Assembly: GCF_003144095.1 (NCBI RefSeq)
Contig: NZ_NSKH01000023.1
Span: forward strand, 358,964-422,963
From: Streptomyces sp. ICBB 8177
GTDB taxonomy: Bacteria; Actinomycetota; Actinomycetes; Streptomycetales; Streptomycetaceae
Reading direction: 5' to 3'
DNA length: 64,000 bases
Position 1 is the stretch's first letter, and the number at the start of each line of letters is the position of its first letter. A program made the position numbers and the translations under genes. Under the pieces are notes generated by a model. That model made no database searches. It worked only from the letters and a program-made list of their open reading frames with translations, and was not told where the DNA came from. Positions 58,129-64,000 of the stretch are shown here, in pieces.

Positions 58129-60147
58129 ATGACAGCGACGACCGACGGAAGCGCGGGACCACTTCCACCTCGTGCCACCTCGGCCAGCGAACGGTCCGGC
58201 CCGGCCGCCACCACGGCGGCCACCGGACCGCTCGACCCCGTGGAGCGGGTCGCGGCCCGCACCGCGGAGCGCGCCACCGCCCACCTGCTCGCCGCCCAGC
58301 ATCCGGACGGCTGGTGGAAGGGCATCCTGGAGACCAACGTCACCATGGACGCCGAGGACCTGCTGCTCCGTCAGTTCCTCGGTATCCAGGACCCCCGCGT
58401 CCTGGACGCCGCCGCCCGCTGGATCCGCTCCCAGCAGCGCGAGGACGGCACCTGGGCCACCTTCCACGGAGGCCCCGGCGAGATCTCCACCACCGTCGAG
58501 GCCTACGTGGCGTTGCGCCTCGCCGGGGACCAGCCGACCGACGACCACATGGCCGCCGCCGCCGCCTGGGTGCGCGCCCACGGCGGGGTCGCCGCCACCC
58601 GGGTGTTCACCCGCATCTGGCTGGCCCTGTTCGGCTGGTGGAAGTGGGAGGACCTGCCGGAACTGCCGCCGGAGATCATCTACCTGCCGAAGTGGTTCCC
58701 GCTGAACCTCTACTCCTTCGGCCAGTGGGCCCGGCAGACCATCGTGCCGCTCACCGTGGTCGGCGCGCACCGGCCCGTGCAGCCCTCGCCGTTCCCCATC
58801 GACGAACTGCACACCGATCCCTCGGTGCCCAACCCGCCGCGGCCCGCCGCCCCGCTGCACAGCTGGGAGGGCGTCTTCCAGCGCCTCGACAAGGCACTGC
58901 ACGCCTACCGCAAGGTCAGCATCAGGCCGCTGCGCCGCACCGCGCTGGGCGTCGCCGCCCGCTGGATCATCGAACGGCAGGAGAACGACGGCTGCTGGGG
59001 CGGCATCCAGCCACCGGCCGTCTACTCCATCATCGCCCTGCGGCTGCTCGGCTACGACCTGGACCACCCGGTGATGCGGGCGGGCCTGGAATCCCTCGAC
59101 CGGTTCGCCGTCTGGCACGAGGACGGCAGCCGCATGGTCGAGGCCTGCCAGTCCCCGGTCTGGGACACCTGCCTGGCCACCATCGCGCTCGCCGACGCGG
59201 GCCTGCCCGCCGACCACCCGGCCCTGGTCAAGGCCGCGGACTGGATGCTCAAGGAGCAGATCGGCAAGCGCGGCGACTGGTCGGTGCGCAGGCCCGAACT
59301 GACGCCGGGCGGCTGGGCGTTCGAGTTCGACAACGACAACTACCCGGACATCGACGACACCGCCGAGGTCGTCCTCGCCCTCAAGCGCGTCGACCACCCC
59401 GACCGCGACCGGCTGGCCTCCGCCATCGACCGCGGAGTGCGCTGGAACCTCGGCATGCAGTCGAAGAACGGCGCGTGGGGCGCCTTCGACGTCGACAACA
59501 CCAGCCGCTTCCCCAACCGCCTGCCGTTCTGCGACTTCGGCGAGGTCATCGACCCGCCGTCGGCCGACGTCACCGCGCACGTCGTGGAGATGCTCGCCGC
59601 GGTCGGCCTGCGCGACGACCCCCGCACCCGGCGCGGCGTCGACTGGCTGCTGGCAGAACAGGAGCGGGACGGCTCGTGGTTCGGCCGCTGGGGCGTCAAC
59701 TACGTCTACGGCACCGGCTCGGTGGTGCCCGCGCTGGTCGCGGTCGGCCTGCCCACCGCACACCCGGCGATCCGCCGCGCCGTGGCCTGGCTGGAGAGCG
59801 TGCAGAACGCGGACGGCGGCTGGGGCGAGGACCTGCGCTCCTACCCCGACCAGGAATGGGCCGGACGCGGCAACTCGACCGCGTCGCAGACCGCCTGGGC
59901 GCTGATGGCGCTGCTGTCGGCCGGGGAGCGGGACGGCAAGGCGGTCGAACGCGGCATCCGCTGGCTCGCCGACACGCAGAACGAGGACGGGTCCTGGGAC
60001 GAGCCGTACTTCACCGGCACCGGCTTCCCCTGGGACTTCTCCATCAACTACCACCTGTACCGGATGGTCTTCCCCGTCACCGCGCTCGGCCGCTACCTGC
60101 ACGGCGAACCCGCGCTCCTGGCCGACCCGCTGGAGGAGGCCGCCTGA
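58129..60147 (+). CDS. shc: Squalene-hopene cyclase
   Basis: Monotopic membrane triterpene cyclase turning squalene into hopene/hopanol, 672 residues. The catalytic acid motif is PDIDDTAE (DxDD) at about 400. QW repeats are visible: QQREDGTW, QENDGCWGG, QSKNGAWGAF, ERDGSWFGRWG, QNADGGWGED and QNEDGSWDE. N-terminal alpha barrel starts DGWWKGILETNVTMDAEDLL. ATG with GGGGAAGCC upstream; the first 45 residues are a Ser/Thr/Pro-rich tail. 99 bp after the polyprenyl synthase. The family is certain. Confidence 0.97.
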   Translation: MTATTDGSAGPLPPRATSASERSGPAATTAATGPLDPVERVAARTAERATAHLLAAQHPDGWWKGILETNVTMDAEDLLLRQFLGIQDPRVLDAAARWIRSQQREDGTWATFHGGPGEISTTVEAYVALRLAGDQPTDDHMAAAAAWVRAHGGVAATRVFTRIWLALFGWWKWEDLPELPPEIIYLPKWFPLNLYSFGQWARQTIVPLTVVGAHRPVQPSPFPIDELHTDPSVPNPPRPAAPLHSWEGVFQRLDKALHAYRKVSIRPLRRTALGVAARWIIERQENDGCWGGIQPPAVYSIIALRLLGYDLDHPVMRAGLESLDRFAVWHEDGSRMVEACQSPVWDTCLATIALADAGLPADHPALVKAADWMLKEQIGKRGDWSVRRPELTPGGWAFEFDNDNYPDIDDTAEVVLALKRVDHPDRDRLASAIDRGVRWNLGMQSKNGAWGAFDVDNTSRFPNRLPFCDFGEVIDPPSADVTAHVVEMLAAVGLRDDPRTRRGVDWLLAEQERDGSWFGRWGVNYVYGTGSVVPALVAVGLPTAHPAIRRAVAWLESVQNADGGWGEDLRSYPDQEWAGRGNSTASQTAWALMALLSAGERDGKAVERGIRWLADTQNEDGSWDEPYFTGTGFPWDFSINYHLYRMVFPVTALGRYLHGEPALLADPLEEAA

Positions 60148-60815
60148 TGCCCCGTCCCTCACGCTCCTCCTCCCGTCCCCGCGCCGATCCCGTCCCGCCG
60201 TCCGCGCCACCGCGCGAACCCCTGCTCGTCGTCTGCGCACTGGCCGTCGAGAAGACGGCCCTGCGCGGCGGCGCGGCCGGCTCCCCGGCGGCGTCGGTGA
60301 CGCTGCTGCGGACCGGCATGGGGCCGCGCGCCGCCGAGCGCGCCGTCGCCGACGCGCTGCGCGGTGACCCCGCGCTGCGCGGCGCCGCCGTGCTCGCCAC
60401 CGGGTTCTGCGCCGGGGTGGCGCCCGGCCTGCTGCCCGGTGACGTCGTCGTCGACGAGCGGTCCGAGTCCGCCGCGCCGCTCGCCGACGCCCTAGCCCGG
60501 CACGCCCACGGCCGTGCCCGCGTCCACACCGGGCGCATCGCCGAGTCCGATCACGTCGTACGCGGCGCGGAACGGCTGCGGCTGCGGACCCGTGGGGCGC
60601 TCGCCGTCGACATGGAGTCCGCCGCCGTCCGGCGCGCCGCGCTCGCCGACGCGCCGCGTCCGGTGGCCGCCGTCCGTGTCGTGGTGGACACCCCTGAGTA
60701 CGAACTCCTGCGTGTCGCGACGCTCCGCACCGGGATCACCGCGTTCCGCGTGCTGAGGTCAGTTTTCCCCGCCTTCCTCGATTGGCACCGTAACCACGCT
60801 CTCCCCTGGAGGTGA
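60147..60815 (+). CDS. hpnG: Adenosylhopane nucleosidase HpnG-like (phosphorylase superfamily)
   Basis: 222-residue phosphorylase-fold protein that in hopanoid biosynthesis releases adenine from adenosylhopane to give ribosylhopane. Seen: PLLVVCALAVEKTALRG, LLRTGMGPRAAERAV (nucleosidase glycine loop), VLATGFCAGVAPGLLPGDVV and LAVDMESAAVRRAALA (MES active-site motif). The first 25 residues are Arg/Ser/Pro-rich. ATG overlaps the shc stop (TGATG). It is followed 5 bp later by hpnH, its functional partner. Confidence 0.9.
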   Translation: MPRPSRSSSRPRADPVPPSAPPREPLLVVCALAVEKTALRGGAAGSPAASVTLLRTGMGPRAAERAVADALRGDPALRGAAVLATGFCAGVAPGLLPGDVVVDERSESAAPLADALARHAHGRARVHTGRIAESDHVVRGAERLRLRTRGALAVDMESAAVRRAALADAPRPVAAVRVVVDTPEYELLRVATLRTGITAFRVLRSVFPAFLDWHRNHALPWR

Positions 60816-60820
60816 GCCAG

Positions 60821-61846
60821 ATGGCCATGCCGCTCCGACAGTCCGTCCGGGTCGGGACGTACCTCTTTGAACAGAAAATGCTCCGCAGGCGCGAGAGGTT
60901 CCCGTTGATCGTGGAACTTGAACCGCTCTTTGCGTGCAACCTCAAGTGCGAGGGCTGCGGCAAGATCCAGCACCCCGCCGGAGTGCTCAAGCAGCGCATG
61001 CCCGTGGCACAGGCGGTGGGCGCCGTGGTGGAGTCCGGCGCGCCGATGGTCTCCATCGCCGGCGGCGAGCCGCTGATGCACCCGCAGATCGACGAGATCG
61101 TGCGGCAGCTGGTCGCCCGCAAGAAGTACGTCTTCCTGTGCACCAACGCGATGTTGCTCCGTAAGAAGCTGGACAAGTTCACCCCTTCCCGCTACTTCGC
61201 CTTCGCCGTCCACATTGACGGGCTGCGGGAGCGGCACGACGAGTCGGTCGCCAAGGAAGGGGTCTTCGACGAGGCGGTCGCGGCGATCAAGGAGGCCAAG
61301 GCACGCGGCTTCCGGGTCACCACCAACTCGACCTTCTTCAACACCGACACCCCGCAGACCATCATCGAGGTGCTGAACTTCCTCAACGACGACCTCCAGG
61401 TCGACGAGATGATGATCTCGCCCGCCTACGCCTACGAGAAGGCGCCCGACCAGGAGCACTTCCTCGGCGTCGAGCAGACCCGCGAGCTGTTCAGGAAGGC
61501 CTTCGGCGACGGCAACCGCAAGCGGTGGCGCCTGAACCACAGCCCGCTCTTCCTGGACTTCCTGGAGGGCAAGGCGGACTTCCCCTGCACCGCCTGGGCC
61601 ATCCCCAACTACTCGCTCTTCGGCTGGCAGCGGCCCTGCTATCTGATGAGCGACGGTTACGTCCCCACCTATCGGCAACTCGTGGACGAGACCGACTGGG
61701 ACAAGTACGGGCGCGGCAAGGACCCGCGGTGCGCCAACTGCATGGCGCACTGCGGCTACGAGCCCACCGCCGTGCTGGCCACCATGGGCTCGCTCAAGGA
61801 GTCGCTGCGCGCGGCCCGGGAGACCGTGGCCGGGAATCGAGGCTGA
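60821..61846 (+). CDS. hpnH: Adenosylhopane synthase, radical SAM protein HpnH
   Basis: 341-residue radical SAM enzyme that adds the 5'-deoxyadenosyl radical to diploptene to form adenosylhopane. The iron-sulfur motif [12 protein letters not shown] (CxxxCxxC) is at about residue 40. [20 protein letters not shown] and [16 protein letters not shown] follow, and the C-terminal SPASM-like cluster region is [21 protein letters not shown] at 60821 (MAMPLRQ) has GGAGG 8 nt upstream; the GTG 9 nt earlier is too close to that site. Highly typical HpnH. Confidence 0.96.
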   Translation: MAMPLRQSVRVGTYLFEQKMLRRRERFPLIVELEPLFACNLKCEGCGKIQHPAGVLKQRMPVAQAVGAVVESGAPMVSIAGGEPLMHPQIDEIVRQLVARKKYVFLCTNAMLLRKKLDKFTPSRYFAFAVHIDGLRERHDESVAKEGVFDEAVAAIKEAKARGFRVTTNSTFFNTDTPQTIIEVLNFLNDDLQVDEMMISPAYAYEKAPDQEHFLGVEQTRELFRKAFGDGNRKRWRLNHSPLFLDFLEGKADFPCTAWAIPNYSLFGWQRPCYLMSDGYVPTYRQLVDETDWDKYGRGKDPRCANCMAHCGYEPTAVLATMGSLKESLRAARETVAGNRG

Positions 61847-61851
61847 TCACC

Positions 61852-63027
61852 ATGACCACCACCACCAGCCAACCCGTCGCCCTCGGCATGCCGTCCGTTC
61901 CGTTGAAGCTCGCTGAGCGTCGTAAGAGCCGGAAGATCCAGGTGGGGTCGGTGGCGGTGGGTGGGGATGCTCCGGTGTCGGTGCAGTCGATGACGACGAC
62001 GGTGACGGCGGATGTGGGTGCGACGTTGCAGCAGATCGCCGAGTTGACGGCGTCGGGGTGTCAGATCGTGCGGGTGGCGTGTCCTTCGCAGGATGACGCG
62101 GACGCGTTGCCGGTGATTGCGCGGAAGTCGCAGATTCCGGTGATCGCGGATATTCATTTCCAGCCGAAGTACGTGTTCGCGGCGATTGACGCGGGGTGTG
62201 CTGCGGTGCGGGTGAATCCGGGGAACATCCGGCAGTTCGATGACAAGGTGCGGGAGATCGCGAAGGCGGCGTCGGATGCGGGGACGCCGATTCGGATCGG
62301 GGTGAACGCGGGGTCGTTGGACAAGCGGTTGTTGGAGAAGTACGGGCGGGCGACTCCGGAGGCGTTGGTGGAGTCGGCGTTGTGGGAGTGCTCGTTGTTC
62401 GAGGAGCACGGTTTCACGGATATCAAGATCTCGGTGAAGCACAACGATCCGGTGGTGATGGTGAATGCGTATCGTCTGCTGGCGAGCAGGTGTGATTATC
62501 CGTTGCATTTGGGGGTGACGGAGGCGGGGCCGGCTTTTCAGGGGACGGTGAAGTCGGCGGTGGCGTTCGGTGCGTTGTTGTCGGAGGGGATCGGGGACAC
62601 GATTCGGGTGTCGTTGTCGGCGCCTCCTGTGGAGGAGGTGAAGGTGGGGATCCAGATTCTTGAGTCGTTGGGGTTGCGGGAGCGGCGGCTGGAGATCGTG
62701 TCGTGTCCGTCGTGTGGTCGTGCGCAGGTGGATGTGTACAGGTTGGCGGATGAGGTGACGGCGGGTCTGGAGGGGATGACGGTGCCGTTGCGGGTGGCGG
62801 TGATGGGGTGTGTGGTGAACGGTCCCGGTGAGGCGCGTGAGGCGGATCTGGGTGTGGCGTCGGGGAACGGGAAGGGGCAGATCTTCGTGAAGGGCGAGGT
62901 CATCAAGACCGTGCCGGAGTCGAAGATCGTGGAGACCCTGATCGAGGAAGCCCTCAAGATCGCCGAACGGATGGAGGTGGACCCGCAGGAGGCGGACGGA
63001 GCCGGCCCGACGGTCACCGTCGCCTGA
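61852..63027 (+). CDS. ispG: 4-hydroxy-3-methylbut-2-en-1-yl diphosphate synthase IspG (GcpE)
   Basis: 391-residue [4Fe-4S] enzyme of the MEP pathway. Seen: [78 protein letters not shown], and the cluster Cys in [10 protein letters not shown] and [18 protein letters not shown]. The middle of the gene (about 61930-62890) uses G- and T-ending codons and many TTG leucines, unlike every neighbour, while both ends use C-ending codons; see findings. ATG 6 bp after hpnH. Streptomycetes usually have a second ispG elsewhere. Confidence 0.96.
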   Translation: MTTTTSQPVALGMPSVPLKLAERRKSRKIQVGSVAVGGDAPVSVQSMTTTVTADVGATLQQIAELTASGCQIVRVACPSQDDADALPVIARKSQIPVIADIHFQPKYVFAAIDAGCAAVRVNPGNIRQFDDKVREIAKAASDAGTPIRIGVNAGSLDKRLLEKYGRATPEALVESALWECSLFEEHGFTDIKISVKHNDPVVMVNAYRLLASRCDYPLHLGVTEAGPAFQGTVKSAVAFGALLSEGIGDTIRVSLSAPPVEEVKVGIQILESLGLRERRLEIVSCPSCGRAQVDVYRLADEVTAGLEGMTVPLRVAVMGCVVNGPGEAREADLGVASGNGKGQIFVKGEVIKTVPESKIVETLIEEALKIAERMEVDPQEADGAGPTVTVA

Positions 63028-63033
63028 GCCGCC

Positions 63034-63066
63034 GTCCGGGCCGCCCGCCCGCGCGGCGGCCCGGAC
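63034..63066. terminator. Hairpin between ispG and dxs
   Basis: A perfect 12-bp stem GTCCGGGCCGCC (63034-63045) / GGCGGCCCGGAC (63055-63066) with a 9-nt loop, starting 7 nt after the ispG stop. No T tract follows. It may reduce read-through into dxs or be an RNA-stabilising element. Confidence 0.55.
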
Positions 63067-63113
63067 GCGGCCGCACGCCCGGTTGGGGAGAACCAGCGAA
63101 AGGAGGCCCCACC

Positions 63114-64000
63114 ATGTCGTTGTTGGAGAGCATCCGAGGCCCGCAGGACCTCAAGGCGCTCGACGCCGGACGACTGGACGAACTCGCAGGTGAGATCCGG
63201 ACGTTCCTCATCGACGCGGTCGCGAGGACCGGAGGCCATCTCGGCCCGAACCTCGGCGTGGTCGAGCTGACCATCGCACTGCACCGCGTCTTCGAGTCCC
63301 CCAAGGACAAGGTGCTCTTCGACACCGGTCACCAGTCCTACGTGCACAAGCTCCTGACCGGCCGTCAGGACTTCTCCAAACTGCGGGCCAAGGGCGGCCT
63401 GTCCGGTTATCCCTCGCGGGCCGAGTCCGAGCACGACGTCATCGAGAACAGCCACGCCTCCACCGTGCTGGGCTGGGCCGACGGCCTGGCCAAGGCCAAC
63501 GAGGTGCTCGGCAACCACCACCACGTCGTCGCGGTCATCGGCGACGGCGCGCTGACCGGCGGCATGGCGTGGGAGGCGCTCAACAACATCGCCGCCGCCC
63601 GCGACCGCCCGCTGATCATCGTGGTCAACGACAACGAGCGCTCCTACGCCCCCACCATCGGCGGCCTCGCCAACCACCTGGCCACGCTGCGCACCACCAA
63701 CGAGTACGAACGCGTGCTGTCCTGGGGCAAGCAGGTGCTCCAGCACACCCCGGTCGTCGGCCGCCCGCTGTACGAGTCCCTGCACGGCGCCAAGAAGGGG
63801 TTCAAGGACGCCTTCGCCCCGCAGGGCATGTTCGAGGACCTGGGCCTGAAGTACGTCGGGCCCATCGACGGCCACGACATCGCGGCCGTGGAGTCGGCGC
63901 TGCGCCGCGCCAAACGGTTCCACGGCCCCGTCCTCATACACTGCCTGACCGAGAAGGGCCGCGGATACGCCGCCGCCGAGCAGGACGAGGCCGACCGCTT
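63114..64000 (+). CDS. dxs: 1-deoxy-D-xylulose-5-phosphate synthase, partial
   Basis: Thiamine-diphosphate enzyme making DXP from pyruvate and glyceraldehyde 3-phosphate, the first step of the MEP pathway. Only the first 295 codons are inside the window; the full protein is about 640 residues. Seen: [60 protein letters not shown] and the TPP/Mg motif [23 protein letters not shown] has AAGGAGG 8 nt upstream. It follows ispG by 86 bp, completing a MEP/hopanoid supply cluster. Continues beyond the window end. Confidence 0.96.
   Translation, partial: MSLLESIRGPQDLKALDAGRLDELAGEIRTFLIDAVARTGGHLGPNLGVVELTIALHRVFESPKDKVLFDTGHQSYVHKLLTGRQDFSKLRAKGGLSGYPSRAESEHDVIENSHASTVLGWADGLAKANEVLGNHHHVVAVIGDGALTGGMAWEALNNIAAARDRPLIIVVNDNERSYAPTIGGLANHLATLRTTNEYERVLSWGKQVLQHTPVVGRPLYESLHGAKKGFKDAFAPQGMFEDLGLKYVGPIDGHDIAAVESALRRAKRFHGPVLIHCLTEKGRGYAAAEQDEADR

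Noticed and set aside
56641-60240. 1199-codon open frame on the minus strand
   Set aside because: It is antisense to hpnE, polyprenyl synthase and shc, which have clear motifs. Such long shadow frames arise from extreme GC content, and its translation is Gly/Ala/Arg/Val-rich with no domain.

Overview
This is a 64 kb window of very GC-rich actinobacterial DNA, almost certainly from a Streptomyces-like organism. The evidence is near-total G/C at codon third positions, many GTG starts, ATGA/GTGA-coupled operons, WhiJ-type regulator neighbours (XRE/DUF5753, DUF397, small HATPase), two SAM-IV riboswitches, an in-frame TTA codon in a LAL regulator, and a gene order idi - surface glycolipid cluster - hpnCDE - shc - hpnGH - ispG - dxs, which I recognise from Streptomyces chromosomes. 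I saw no prophage, integrase, CRISPR array or insertion sequence.

Layout. 0-10.6 kb is ordinary housekeeping/accessory metabolism: aldo/keto reductase, long-chain acyl-CoA synthetase, a drug-type MFS exporter divergent from a double Lrp regulator, a LysR regulator divergent from an SBF-type transporter with a TatA-like gene, FdhD, and a DUF2254 membrane protein. A tRNA-Leu(GAG) with a strong terminator follows at 10.7 kb.

11.5-23.4 kb is the most distinctive region. A long minus-strand operon carries two ABC permeases (one apparently frameshifted), an ABC ATPase, a lipoprotein binding protein, four flavin-dependent monooxygenase-type proteins and a TauD-type dioxygenase. It resembles the Bacillus ytm/tcy organosulfur uptake and oxidation operon. 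It diverges from a plus-strand glutathionyl-hydroquinone-reductase-like gene. Each side has its own promoter, its own SAM-IV riboswitch at the predicted RNA 5' end, and its own small leader peptide with a shared DLLRV-type motif. This back-to-back double control module is the best candidate for a noteworthy system.

23.3-31 kb holds a WhiJ-like regulatory triplet with a 12-bp repeat array, a secreted sedolisin (S53) protease, a large LAL/LuxR regulator with a TTA (bldA) codon, and a small membrane protein. 31.3-38.2 kb is a translationally coupled acyl-CoA catabolic operon: a TIGR03084 protein, two acyl-CoA carboxylase subunits, acyl-CoA dehydrogenase, enoyl-CoA hydratase and a terminal TetR regulator, with a candidate operator at its head. 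38.4-46 kb contains an ABC-F protein that is probably leaderless, TauE/SafE and EamA-type transporters, a membrane glycosyltransferase, an SCO6745-family protein, a second enoyl-CoA hydratase and an anti-sigma-type ATPase.

46-64 kb is isoprenoid and envelope biosynthesis. idi diverges from an operon with two CDP-alcohol phosphotransferase proteins, a LicC-like nucleotidyltransferase, a glycerol-1-phosphate-dehydrogenase-like enzyme, a GT2 glycosyltransferase and an ABC export ATPase. A near-perfect PhoP box lies between idi and this operon. Then comes a complete hopanoid operon (hpnC, hpnD, hpnE, polyprenyl synthase, shc, hpnG, hpnH) leading into ispG, which has a strikingly mosaic codon usage, and dxs, which is cut by the window end.
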